This document shows positions 1-6,824 of a stretch of 13,549 nt of DNA, one piece after another. The stretch comes from Candidatus Gastranaerophilales bacterium (lineage in GTDB: Bacteria > Cyanobacteriota > Vampirovibrionia > Gastranaerophilales > Gastranaerophilaceae). The notes under the pieces were generated by a model. That model was not told the origin of the DNA, did not search any database, and saw only the letters and a program-made list of their open reading frames with translations. The DNA is taken from positions 1 to 13,549 of the forward strand of contig CALUTA010000028.1 of the NCBI GenBank assembly GCA_944323585.1, read 5' to 3'. How positions within the stretch are numbered: the first letter of the stretch is position 1; every line of letters starts with the position of its first letter. The translations under genes were made by a program, and so were the position numbers.

Positions 1-230
1 GACGGCCTCATCATAATATCGTAAGTCAAATCAAATGTATTATCACCCGTTCCATCCGGATCCCATACAAGTTTTGTCGTATTCAGGGCACTTTGATATT
101 CTGCCGTAGCTGCTTCAAGGTCACGGGTAATGGACAGCTTTTGCTGAGCTATCTGCATTGACTGAAATTCACAGTTAGCTTTTCTTGCTGTTATGGCTAA
201 AAATCTCGCTTGTGATGCTGCCAGTCCCAT
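1..230 (-). CDS. Small helical host protein, N-terminal part (3' end outside window)
   Basis: Reverse-strand reading from the ATG at 230 gives an uninterrupted 76 codons to the window edge, beginning MGLAASQARFLAITARK. The start follows a purine-rich Shine-Dalgarno (GAAAGGAAAG) and a sigma-28-like promoter. Residues 1-55 are mostly helical and Gln/Ala/Arg-rich and could form a coiled coil; a Trp-Asp-Pro-Asp-Gly turn and a YDIMM segment follow. I recall similar small proteins with this N-terminus, often in several copies, from gut Vampirovibrionia (Gastranaerophilales), where they are annotated as hypothetical. That is recollection, not a search result. The promoter suggests expression with flagellar or motility genes. 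Function is unknown and the C-terminus is not seen. Confidence 0.75.
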   Translation of the reverse strand, partial: MGLAASQARFLAITARKANCEFQSMQIAQQKLSITRDLEAATAEYQSALNTTKLVWDPDGTGDNTFDLTYDIMMRP

Positions 231-274
231 TAAGTCCGCTTTCCTTTCACTTTAGTAACAATTCTTTGCTATGG

Positions 275-302
275 TTATCGGAATTTTTAGACCAAAACTT
301 TA
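275..302 (-). promoter_or_regulatory. Sigma-28 (FliA/SigD)-like promoter
   Basis: On the reverse strand TAAAGTTT is followed, after 12 bases, by TCCGATAA. The flagellar sigma-28 consensus is TAAAGTTT-N11-GCCGATAA, so the -35 is perfect, the -10 has one mismatch, and the spacer is one base longer, within the range known for SigD-type promoters. A start about 7 bases downstream would leave a leader of roughly 38 nt before the ATG at 230, including its ribosome binding site. The fliI gene in the same window fits a motile host. Confidence 0.65.
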
Positions 303-366
303 GGATATAATGATTTCAAAAGGAAAAAATTTACAATTCTTTACATTGTTAATATTGTTCACTATT

Positions 367-381
367 ACCCTTTGACATACA
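367..381 (+). repeat. 15-bp direct repeat, left copy (candidate att core)
   Basis: ACCCTTTGACATACA occurs here and again, identically and in the same orientation, at 11052-11066. The two copies lie just outside the two ends of the phage-like cassette, where attL and attR would be expected. The repeat contains TTGACA, so a shared -35 promoter motif is the main alternative; here TAAATT follows at a 15-base spacing. Confidence 0.4.
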
Positions 382-438
382 CAAAAATAGAATAAATTTG
401 TCATTCTGAGTCTGTAATATTAGATTCTTAGACCTGTC

Positions 439-462
439 ATCCTGAGGCTTCAGCCGAAGGAT
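439..462. repeat. REP-like imperfect palindrome
   Basis: ATCCT-ga-GGC-ttca-GCC-ga-AGGAT folds as a 5-bp stem, a 2x2 internal loop and a 3-bp stem with a four-base loop. Around it lie TGTCATTCTGAG (399-410 region), TGTCATCCTGAG (just before and into the palindrome), a CCTTA/TAAGG pair (464-480) and GATTCTTTCGGG. Elements of this type are dispersed intergenic repeats in many bacteria. No U-run follows on either strand, so it is not a convincing terminator for the phage operon. Confidence 0.5.
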
Positions 463-503
463 CCCTTATAAAATTTAAGGAGATTCTTTCGGGCTTTCCC
501 CGT

Positions 504-734
504 CTATTTTACAGTAATTATAAAGTCATAAATCTTGTCTATCTTTTCCTTCATCTCTCCGAAATTTTCCTTCAAATCGTTGAAACTGTGGATTGATACA
601 AATTTTTCTTCTATATCATCCATAATTTCACGATGTTTTTTCTCCAGCTGCTCAGGTGTTATTACAATCCTCTGCTGTATCAAAAATATCATTACCGCCA
701 CCAGTATCGGCGCATAATTCAGTAAATTTTCCAT
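504..734 (-). CDS. Small membrane-anchored coiled-coil protein (holin/spanin candidate)
   Basis: This 76-aa protein has one hydrophobic segment at about residues 6-24, then a highly charged helical region with coiled-coil-like heptads to the C-terminus. I chose the ATG at 734 because AAGAGG lies 9 bases upstream. An in-frame GTG at 782 would overlap the lipase stop and add 16 residues but has no good ribosome site. It is the last gene of the phage operon, directly after the lipase, where holins and spanins are common. A single N-terminal membrane segment with a long coiled coil resembles an inner-membrane spanin or pinholin-like protein more than a classical multi-span holin. The lysis role is inferred from size, topology and position only. 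Confidence 0.7.
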   Translation of the reverse strand: MENLLNYAPILVAVMIFLIQQRIVITPEQLEKKHREIMDDIEEKFVSIHSFNDLKENFGEMKEKIDKIYDFIITVK

Positions 735-778
735 TCTTAATTTCCTCTTGTTAAGTCTGCACTGTGAAAAAATATCTT

Positions 779-1492
779 TCACAACTTTTTTAACAATTTG
801 TACGAATTTATAAAAAAAGGGTGCGAGTCCATATATTCTTCCAACGGCACAGCATCACAACAATCGCCGAAATTATTAAGCTTATGCGACTTTATTGACC
901 CTAGAATCCGCTTTACAAAACACTGGTCTAAAGTTGACGGAACTACAAATGTCCGCCCCGGTGCTTCCCTTAATTTTGATACAAGGTCAGATGCGTCACG
1001 ATAATTGGTTATAAGATTTGAATAATCCGCTTTTGTGTCATATAATTTTTTGCTCAGACCGAATGCGTTGAAAGTAACAGTTCTTACCCTGTTTTTTATG
1101 CCTGTATAAGCTGCCTCGGTGCCGCCTTCGCTGTGTCCTATAAGTGTCAATTTGTCATTGTAAAACCCGTATTTATCTTTGCATTTTTTGTAATAAAAAT
1201 TGGCAAGACGCATTTGAAAACTCTTTCCAAAAACACCCATAACAAGGTTCTCTATATGATCTTTAATGCATTTGCTGTCTGTTCCGAGATAGCAGATAAC
1301 ATATTCACTCCCGTCAGAATACAAAAGCCCTTTAAAATTCGTCTTTTGCTCGTGAAATCCGTCCAGTTTTTTCCATTGATTATAAACTTTTGTGCCTGAC
1401 GCTGCAGCCATTGCACCGCCCGCTCTTGAACAAAGTTCTTTATATTCGTTCGCTTTTTTGTGTAAATCTTCAAAATTCAAAATCTGTTCCAT
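779..1492 (-). CDS. Class-3-like lipase/esterase, phage lysis module
   Basis: This 237-aa alpha/beta-hydrolase has a nucleophile elbow GHSEGG at residues 119-124 (Ser121), an oxyanion-type YLGTD at 68-72, a probable acid Asp169 in the RDASDLV stretch, and a probable catalytic His203 in SHKLNNF. The order GT(D), GHSxGG, Asp, His matches Lipase_3/DUF2974-type hydrolases. No signal peptide or membrane segment is seen. It starts 24 bases after the large terminase with a GAAAGGGG ribosome site and is followed by the small membrane protein. Its place in the lysis end of the operon suggests phospholipase or esterase attack on membranes at release, possibly the outer membrane, or a particle-borne enzyme. 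Substrate cannot be read from sequence. Enzyme class is well supported; the lysis role is inference. Confidence 0.8.
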   Translation of the reverse strand: MEQILNFEDLHKKANEYKELCSRAGGAMAAASGTKVYNQWKKLDGFHEQKTNFKGLLYSDGSEYVICYLGTDSKCIKDHIENLVMGVFGKSFQMRLANFYYKKCKDKYGFYNDKLTLIGHSEGGTEAAYTGIKNRVRTVTFNAFGLSKKLYDTKADYSNLITNYRDASDLVSKLREAPGRTFVVPSTLDQCFVKRILGSIKSHKLNNFGDCCDAVPLEEYMDSHPFFINSYKLLKKL

Positions 1493-1516
1493 ATTTTCCC
1501 CTTTCTTTGTGTATTG

Positions 1517-2806
1517 TTAAAGTTTTATCGGCCAGTAATAGTCGACAAGGTATGATGCCGCATCCATCGGGTGCGACAAAAATTTAAGTTCTTTTGTCTG
1601 CTTTATCTGCTGATATGTCGGCACATCTATTCTTGAGGTGCCTTCACGGTATTTAAGGTTGTATATGTTATATAAAAGTTTTTCGCATTTTTTGTCGACA
1701 TAAAGGCACACTTCTCCGTCCGCCGACCTGACTTTTGCATTAAATGCGGCAATCCTGTTTTTTATAGGCGGATTGAAGGCTTTAATTCTGATATCAACGT
1801 CGTAGCCGTATTTGAGAAGTTTCTTTTTAATTATTACGTAATTTGTGTATTCGCTTATGCAGGAACGGTTGTCGCCGGAAGCATCCCCGTTTATAATAAT
1901 CTTTCCTCTATGTACCGGATACCGTCTGCAAAATTCGTCACAGGTGTGCGCTGTTGTCGTATTTTCCAGCACAATTTCATCAAAATAAAAAACTTTATCC
2001 TCTGTTTTATGCGCCAGAACCCACGCCATCGGATCAACGTTGAAGTCGCAGCTTATGTGAAGATCCATATCGGGGCAATACTGAATATCCCTGATGTTTT
2101 CGCCCGTAAAATCCTTAACAACAAGCCCTTTGTTGTATTCGCCGTTTTGGGCAAGAACAAAAATATTGTAATATTGTTCGTCATAAAGTTTTTTCAGTTC
2201 ATCGCAAAAACCTTCAGGCAGATAGATATTCTCTGTAGTAGGCGCCGTAACTAGGCGGTAATTCGGGGCAGGATTTTCTACAAAAGTTTTGTACACCCAG
2301 CCTTTTTGCATTTCGGGGTTTGTGTGCGCAAAAATCCTGTATGTAAAATTTTTCCACGCTGCCTTCTTTTGCTGGCGCATTCTGCTCAAAAGCATCTTGA
2401 AAGTGTCATACGGAATATCAGACATTTCCTCAATCTCCACAAATCCGAGGTTTAAGGATTTTAATTTGTTAGGTTCGTCAAAATGTCTGAACAGGATTTC
2501 GCTTCCGTTATAAAATGAAAGTTTTTGCAAAGAAGATGACCACTCAAAATCCACACCTTCTATAAATCCCATATTTTCAAGATGTTCAAAATAAGTCTGA
2601 AGCGTGGTATCTCTTACAAGAGTGTAAGTCTGCGCCCCGACAAGCCCCCTGATTCCCGGAAACTTCAAACTCAATAATATTCCGAGAAGCGATCCCGCAA
2701 ACGTTTTTCCCGAGCCGTAACCGCCCTGATAAACCGCAACATCAAGCGTGTATCGGTGCGGAATTTCTAAAAACTCACGTTGTGCTTTCAGTAACTTGTA
2801 TATCAT
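1517..2806 (-). CDS. terL: Phage terminase large subunit
   Basis: This 429-aa protein is the ATP-driven DNA packaging motor and headful nuclease. The N-terminal ATPase carries Walker A GGYGSGKT at 28-35, Walker B LGFVEIEE at 120-127 and a coupling motif AHTNPE at 160-165. The C-terminal RNase H-fold nuclease shows the expected three acidic positions: Asp254 in SCDFN, Asp308 in NGDASGD and Asp415 in HPMDAASY. Length is normal for PBSX/Terminase_3-6 type proteins and both halves look functional. A modest AAGGA lies upstream of the start at 2806. It follows portal after a 132-base gap containing a terminator-like hairpin. In most phages terL follows terS directly; here three genes intervene. Confidence 0.95.
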   Translation of the reverse strand: MIYKLLKAQREFLEIPHRYTLDVAVYQGGYGSGKTFAGSLLGILLSLKFPGIRGLVGAQTYTLVRDTTLQTYFEHLENMGFIEGVDFEWSSSLQKLSFYNGSEILFRHFDEPNKLKSLNLGFVEIEEMSDIPYDTFKMLLSRMRQQKKAAWKNFTYRIFAHTNPEMQKGWVYKTFVENPAPNYRLVTAPTTENIYLPEGFCDELKKLYDEQYYNIFVLAQNGEYNKGLVVKDFTGENIRDIQYCPDMDLHISCDFNVDPMAWVLAHKTEDKVFYFDEIVLENTTTAHTCDEFCRRYPVHRGKIIINGDASGDNRSCISEYTNYVIIKKKLLKYGYDVDIRIKAFNPPIKNRIAAFNAKVRSADGEVCLYVDKKCEKLLYNIYNLKYREGTSRIDVPTYQQIKQTKELKFLSHPMDAASYLVDYYWPIKL

Positions 2807-2854
2807 TTATTCCAATTCCTTTTTGTTCAATTAGGGTAAACCTGTTAAAGAAAA

Positions 2855-2903
2855 AGGTGCCGCAATGAGGAGCCAAAGGTAAGAAAAAACTTTAGCGGCA
2901 CCT
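2855..2903 (-). terminator. Terminator/attenuator-like hairpin between portal and terL
   Basis: Nine-base perfect arms AGGTGCCGC (2855-2863) and GCGGCACCT (2895-2903) flank a 31-base loop that can itself form a small AAAG/CTTT stem. Reading the minus strand, the second arm runs straight into TTTTTCTTT, as in an intrinsic terminator. The loop is unusually long. It sits inside the late operon, so partial termination or RNA processing that lowers terL relative to portal is likely. No gene is seen in the 132-base gap. Confidence 0.55.
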
Positions 2904-2938
2904 GAAAATGAATAGCTGATGTCAAATATGCCCAAAAA

Positions 2939-4651
2939 TTACGTATTAGAGTTTTGCTGTGTGTTCTGATTGTCTGTTGAAGTTTTAGAAGTTGAAGCGC
3001 TGTCATTTTCATCCTTCAAAAACTGGTTTGCATTCTCAATTCCGTATTGTTCCAGTGCAAATTTAAAGCATTCCATCCAGTCGACTTTTTGCGCAACTTC
3101 CTGAACTTCCGCAAATGATTTCACAACCTCAAAAAGCTCTTTCAATCGCATTTTACGCTCAAAAGTCGCCTTTCTGTCGCCGTAACGGTAAATGTAATTG
3201 CCGTTTCTGATTTTGTCGTCAATTTCCAGAAACGAAACTTGTCCCCTGTCATGAATTCCGATTACTTCCGTTCCGAGTTTAAAGTTTGCTATTATATCGG
3301 CCGTCTTTTCAACCATCGGAACAATTACCTTGCGGTTGATGGCATCGAGAAACATATTCAATCGTGCTTCCTGACCGTTCGCAGAGTAGTTCAATTCCGT
3401 TGCGGTTCTTGCTGTTGATTGGGTATTTCCGGCCATATTTTTGAAGATTCCCGTTGCACTTTCAATTGTTGATTTGAAGTAATTCAGAAAATCCCATCCG
3501 ACCATGGCTTTGTCAAAACTCAAAGGTATCGGCTGATTTGGCATTAAGGCAGAGTCGTATTCAATAATTTTGCCCGGACTCACAATCTGTTCGCCGTTAA
3601 AACAACCCTTCGGCGCAAGATATGGAGGATTCATCATCAATGCAAGCGCATCTATCTGTTTGTTCAGAATTGTTGATGCGATATTGTTCAAAATCAATGC
3701 AACCCGAAGCGGAGAAATTCCCCTGCCTGTTACGGGTGACTCTATGATATTTGCGTGAATAAACGGATTTATAACAAACGGATTAGGTTCAAATCTGATT
3801 ACTTCACGCCTTGCAGCAACTACAATCAGCCAGTTTTTAAGCATTCTTCCGTCCGCAAGTTCCAAATCTCCCCAGAATTCCAGAATCTCAACTTTGCTGT
3901 CTTCTATTCCCTTGTCAAAGTTTTTAGTTTTTTTCCCTGCCACCACTCCTTTCAATGTTTCCAGTTTCTCTTCCGTAAGTAAGTTATTCGCCTTGTCAGA
4001 TCTTATTTCGTCTATTGTCGAATAGGTTCTGTAAATCTTGGCGCATCTGTCCCAGTTGTCACGGTCTGATTTGTCAAAAACAAAATCTTCCGACTTGATA
4101 TGTTTTACTTTTGCATTGTCGTAAACAAGTTTTTCTTCGACTGCAAAAGTTCTGTGAAGCGGATCTTCCAGTTGTTCCTGAAGGCTCAAAACCCTTCTTG
4201 TACGTTTTACTTTTGTTTCCCAGCCGACAAAAAGCGTGCATTCACCGGTTTCAACAATCCCGTTTATAACTTTTTCTATTTCATCTTCCAGTTTCATCTG
4301 CTCAAAAGTGTTTACCAGCATTGATTTTTGTTTATTTGCATACTGCTGGCTTTCCGGAGTTGCGCCTGACACATCAAACATTGCCTCCGGATGAGAATAT
4401 AAATTGTCGCTTATATGTGATTTAAGAGTCTGCGCAAGTTCGTAAATATCAGGAAGCTTAATCTTGTTGTCCCAGCCGTTAATCTTCGGGATATCGTTGT
4501 TGTAAATCGCCTCCCGCATCAGACGATTGTCCGTAATCTGAAGACTTCTCAAATCGTCATATCTGTCGTATCTGTCAGTAATATCCGCCGCAAGAAGGGT
4601 TTCCTCTTCCGGTGTTATCACCGTTGTCAAATCTTCTGTTTCTATTTTCAT
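2939..4651 (-). CDS. Phage portal protein (podovirus/P22-type)
   Basis: This 570-aa protein would form the dodecameric portal at the capsid vertex through which DNA enters and leaves. Evidence is length, position and typical sequence blocks: a GRGISPL turn at 309-315, NPPYLAPKG at 341-349, and a TARTATELNYSANGQEARL-like block at about 413-431, the pattern seen in the channel-helix region of podovirus portals. The C-terminal 30 residues are Asn/Ser/Thr/Gln-rich and probably disordered. The ATG at 4651 has a good AAGGAAAGG ribosome site and lies 13 bases after the GNAT stop. The family is clear although overall portal sequence similarity is usually low. Confidence 0.88.
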   Translation of the reverse strand: MKIETEDLTTVITPEEETLLAADITDRYDRYDDLRSLQITDNRLMREAIYNNDIPKINGWDNKIKLPDIYELAQTLKSHISDNLYSHPEAMFDVSGATPESQQYANKQKSMLVNTFEQMKLEDEIEKVINGIVETGECTLFVGWETKVKRTRRVLSLQEQLEDPLHRTFAVEEKLVYDNAKVKHIKSEDFVFDKSDRDNWDRCAKIYRTYSTIDEIRSDKANNLLTEEKLETLKGVVAGKKTKNFDKGIEDSKVEILEFWGDLELADGRMLKNWLIVVAARREVIRFEPNPFVINPFIHANIIESPVTGRGISPLRVALILNNIASTILNKQIDALALMMNPPYLAPKGCFNGEQIVSPGKIIEYDSALMPNQPIPLSFDKAMVGWDFLNYFKSTIESATGIFKNMAGNTQSTARTATELNYSANGQEARLNMFLDAINRKVIVPMVEKTADIIANFKLGTEVIGIHDRGQVSFLEIDDKIRNGNYIYRYGDRKATFERKMRLKELFEVVKSFAEVQEVAQKVDWMECFKFALEQYGIENANQFLKDENDSASTSKTSTDNQNTQQNSNT

Positions 4652-4664
4652 CTTTTACCTTTCC

Positions 4665-5207
4665 TTAACTTATCCGCACAAATTTAACATCGGATTTCAG
4701 AAGCGAATACACCTCTACATCCGCCATCTCTCCGTTTTTAAGGGTTTCGCCCCGCAGGATGCCGTCTTTTTTAAAGCCCGAATATCTCAGGATTGCTCTT
4801 ACCCTTGAATTGAACGGGTAAATCTGTGCTTTAATTTTTTTAAACTTTAAAGTGTTAAAACAATAATCAAAAAATTTGTCTGCCGTGGCTTTTACGAATT
4901 TTCCCCAGAATTTCTTTTCAAAACATGCGGTGATTTCTCCGCCGTGAACCTCTTTATTGTTTCCGATCAGGTTGTCGATATAGATAAATCCTGCAAATTC
5001 ACCGCTTTTTGAATCAAGAACAACAAAAAATAACCGTCCGCAGTTTTCTATTTTTGAAATTATTGTTGAATAACTTATCTCAGGCGCATAATCGTCATTT
5101 AAAAATTTGGCATATCTCATGTATAAGAATATTACGTTTGAAAGATATTCCGTATTTTCAAAGCGTGAATGCGCCCTGTCGATTACAAGATTCAGGAATT
5201 TACACAT
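4665..5207 (-). CDS. GNAT-family N-acetyltransferase (phage cargo)
   Basis: This 180-aa protein has the RimJ/Acetyltransf_3-type layout: a strand-rich LFFVVLD..GEFAGFIYI block at 59-77, ITACFEKKFWGKFVKAT at 92-108 as a degenerate acetyl-CoA pyrophosphate loop, Asn133 in NSRV, and YSGFKKDG at 142-149 near the C-terminus. The substrate is unknown. It overlaps the end of the upstream 123-aa gene by 16 bases and ends 13 bases before portal, so it is translated as part of the packaging module. The ribosome site is weak (AAAAAG), which suggests coupling through the overlap. Possible roles are acetylation of a host or capsid protein or an auxiliary gene; none can be chosen from the sequence. Confidence 0.8.
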   Translation of the reverse strand: MCKFLNLVIDRAHSRFENTEYLSNVIFLYMRYAKFLNDDYAPEISYSTIISKIENCGRLFFVVLDSKSGEFAGFIYIDNLIGNNKEVHGGEITACFEKKFWGKFVKATADKFFDYCFNTLKFKKIKAQIYPFNSRVRAILRYSGFKKDGILRGETLKNGEMADVEVYSLLKSDVKFVRIS

Positions 5208-5563
5208 ACTTTTTCAAACTTCACATAAGCATCATCCGTTGAAAATGTGCTCAGTTCTCCTTTCAAAATCTTTGCTCTTATGTTGTTCTGTAGTCCGAGA
5301 AGAGCATCTGCCTGAATGCCGTTAATATATGTTTCCTGCTTGTTATGCCTGTTGTAATACTTGTAGACTGCATATTTTGAAAACACATACTCATGAGGAA
5401 CCTCCGCAATCTTTGTGTAAACTTTCTTTTCTCTCTTTGCCTTAAGTTCTTTTGCTCTTTTCATCTCATCCTGAAATTCTGTTTCGATTTTCATACGGAT
5501 TAAGTCGTCCAAAGATGCGCTGTTCAAAAGCATTTCTTCAATATTTTCATCTTTGTTTTTCAT
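5192..5563 (-). CDS. Hypothetical phage protein, 123 aa
   Basis: I do not recognise this protein. It is clearly real: it has a strong AAGGAG ribosome site 7 bases before the ATG at 5563, begins 20 bases after the terS stop, and overlaps the GNAT start by 16 bases. Residues 1-48 are charged and probably one long helix with a Lys/Arg-rich patch at about 34-47. The remainder, rich in Tyr (VFSKYAVYKYYNRHN) and including a GIQADALLGLQNNIRAKI helix, looks globular. There is no membrane segment or signal. Its position between terS and portal suggests a packaging accessory role, but this is only context. Confidence 0.8.
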   Translation of the reverse strand: MKNKDENIEEMLLNSASLDDLIRMKIETEFQDEMKRAKELKAKREKKVYTKIAEVPHEYVFSKYAVYKYYNRHNKQETYINGIQADALLGLQNNIRAKILKGELSTFSTDDAYVKFEKVCVNS

Positions 5564-5583
5564 AAAAAAATCTCCTTATTTAT

Positions 5584-6018
5584 CTAAATTTTGTCTTCAT
5601 CAAGGTTTGAGATCGTAATAATTTTTGCATGACGGTATTCATCATCCTGATTTTCGGAGTTGAAGCCAAGGTATTTACATAGACTTTCCAGTGCTTTCAG
5701 CCCTGCAGAAGTATCCCTGAGCTTCTTCTTTCCTGTAAAATTGCCTTCTTTATCCAGAATTTCTTCTTCTTCCAGAGAAAATTCCGCAATTTGCAAAAGC
5801 TTTTGAATCACGTAGCCTTTGTTTACCCTTAAAGAGGATATCTGGCTTTTCAACTGTTCTTTTATTTCATTTATTACTGATTTGTTAGAAAGAAGGTCGT
5901 TTGTAACAGACTTTAAATCCTTTGATTTATACCCTGCCTTTCGGGCTGAAACCTCGCCGTCAAGCGACTTTATATACTCGGTCACAAACCGTTTTTGCTG
6001 TTGTGTTAATCTGTTCAT
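5584..6018 (-). CDS. terS: Phage terminase small subunit
   Basis: This 144-aa protein matches Terminase_2-type small subunits: it opens with LTQQQKRFVTEYIKSLDGEVSARKAGYKS, the usual LTxxQxxFVxEY...A..AGY signature of the DNA-binding HTH domain (about residues 4-55), then a helical oligomerisation region with acidic (SLEEEEILD) and basic (TGKKKL) stretches, and a charged C-terminal tail that would contact TerL. It selects DNA for packaging. The ribosome site before the ATG at 6018 is poor. A 139-base gap upstream holds a small hairpin (6021-6038) and a candidate opposite-strand RNA, so terS expression may be controlled separately from the head genes. Confidence 0.9.
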   Translation of the reverse strand: MNRLTQQQKRFVTEYIKSLDGEVSARKAGYKSKDLKSVTNDLLSNKSVINEIKEQLKSQISSLRVNKGYVIQKLLQIAEFSLEEEEILDKEGNFTGKKKLRDTSAGLKALESLCKYLGFNSENQDDEYRHAKIITISNLDEDKI

Positions 6019-6040
6019 AATTTACATTTCTTAGTAAAGT

Positions 6041-6069
6041 TTGTACTTTTTGAAAAAAAATTGTATAAT
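6041..6069 (+). promoter_or_regulatory. Sigma-70-type promoter facing against the phage operon
   Basis: TTGTAC (6041-6046) and TATAAT (6064-6069) are separated by exactly 17 bases, a near-consensus vegetative promoter on the plus strand, opposite to all surrounding genes. The predicted start is about G6076. Confidence 0.6.
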
Positions 6070-6075
6070 AATATT

Positions 6076-6138
6076 GCTATTTATATTTCGGCTAGTGTAA
6101 ATCTTAACAGGGGGCAATGAAAACTTCCTGTTTTTTTT
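6076..6138 (+). ncRNA. Candidate small RNA, about 63 nt, antisense to the adaptor-terS gap
   Basis: A near-consensus promoter ends at 6069 and an intrinsic terminator ends at about 6138, so the pair defines a short transcript lying wholly between the adaptor gene and terS. It would be complementary to the intercistronic part of any read-through late mRNA and could promote its cleavage or block elongation. It has no credible reading frame: the only ATG, at 6117, lies in the terminator loop. It is not a recognised RNA family. Expression is inferred from the flanking signals only. Confidence 0.45.
6106..6138 (+). terminator. Intrinsic terminator on plus strand
   Basis: AACAGG (6106-6111) pairs with CCTGTT (6127-6132); two G-U pairs and one G-C pair extend the stem to nine pairs with a nine-base loop. 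The T-run covers 6131-6138. There is no T-run in the minus direction, so it is oriented against the phage operon. Confidence 0.6.
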
Positions 6139-6157
6139 GTCTTTTTTACACTGAAAC

Positions 6158-6796
6158 CTAATATCTGCGCATATTTACAAAAGGTGCAGCTTCTGAATCA
6201 ACTGTAATTCTTGATCGCATGGAAGCCAGTGCACTGTTGTACATGCTCATCCAATAGCTGAATTTTACATGCTGAGGATTTGCTTTTAAGCGCATGCATG
6301 TTCCGTAAACAATCAGAGGTTCTGCAAATACATCAGGAATTAACGAACTGTCCGTTTCGGCTTCCATAAGTTTCTTTTCTATACCATCCGCACTGATAGC
6401 GGTATTTGCCGTGTAATAGACAATATTAACAGTTTTATCCTCGTCAAATTCCGGCATCAGAAGTTTATCATTGAAACTGCTGTAAGTTCCAGACGGTGCT
6501 TTGCCGTTTATAAAAACTTCCGGTTTGTCAAAATATTTGTATACATGCCCGTCTATCAAAATAGAAGCAATCCTTCCATATATAGTATTATCAATTTCCG
6601 TACTGCCAGCCGGAAGATTAAGTGTGGCTTTTCTCAATTTGAAGTTCCAGTTGTCATAATTGCAAACCTCGTTATTTACCAAATTTATTATGTTTTTAAT
6701 CTTTTTATGATCGTTTTTGGTTAATTCAGAGAATGCGTTGACCTGTTTGTAATTGAGTTCTGCCAGACATTTGTTTACTAAATCAAAATAATTCAT
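6158..6796 (-). CDS. Head-tail adaptor (P22 gp4-like / podovirus connector)
   Basis: This 212-aa protein has the usual layout of podovirus head-completion adaptors: an N-terminal helical part (MNYFDLVNKCLAEL...ELTKNDHKKIKNIINLVNNEV), a CNYDNWNFKLRKATLNLPAG block, a central beta-rich region, and a C-terminal helical part with MRLKANP and YNSALASMRSR that would pack on the portal. It would bind below the portal, seal packaged DNA and receive the tail hub. The start at 6796 has a strong AAGGAG six bases upstream. A GC-rich hairpin at 6825-6850 lies just before it. The assignment rests on pattern and neighbours and is less certain than capsid or terminase. Confidence 0.68.
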   Translation of the reverse strand: MNYFDLVNKCLAELNYKQVNAFSELTKNDHKKIKNIINLVNNEVCNYDNWNFKLRKATLNLPAGSTEIDNTIYGRIASILIDGHVYKYFDKPEVFINGKAPSGTYSSFNDKLLMPEFDEDKTVNIVYYTANTAISADGIEKKLMEAETDSSLIPDVFAEPLIVYGTCMRLKANPQHVKFSYWMSMYNSALASMRSRITVDSEAAPFVNMRRY

Positions 6797-6824
6797 ATTT
6801 TCTCCTTGAGTTGTTTTGAAATCC

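Noticed and set aside
439..462. Terminator for the end of the phage operon
   Set aside because: The stem is imperfect and no U-run follows on the minus strand; it fits a dispersed repeat better.
735..782. GTG start adding 16 residues to the small membrane protein
   Set aside because: No ribosome site, whereas the ATG at 734 has AAGAGG at good spacing and puts the membrane segment at the N-terminus. Overlap with the lipase stop keeps it only as a weak alternative.
798..2513. Several plus-strand open frames of 60-115 codons
   Set aside because: All are antisense to the lipase and large terminase genes and show no protein-family features.
2911..2930. TTGACA on the minus strand after portal as a terL promoter
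   Set aside because: No acceptable -10 element follows at 15-19 bases; the hairpin at 2855-2903 comes next.
6117..6161. Plus-strand ATG with AGGGGG upstream, encoding 14 residues (MKTSCFFCLFYTET)
   Set aside because: The start lies in the loop of an intrinsic terminator and the frame crosses its U-run, so it would not be transcribed in full; too short to support.
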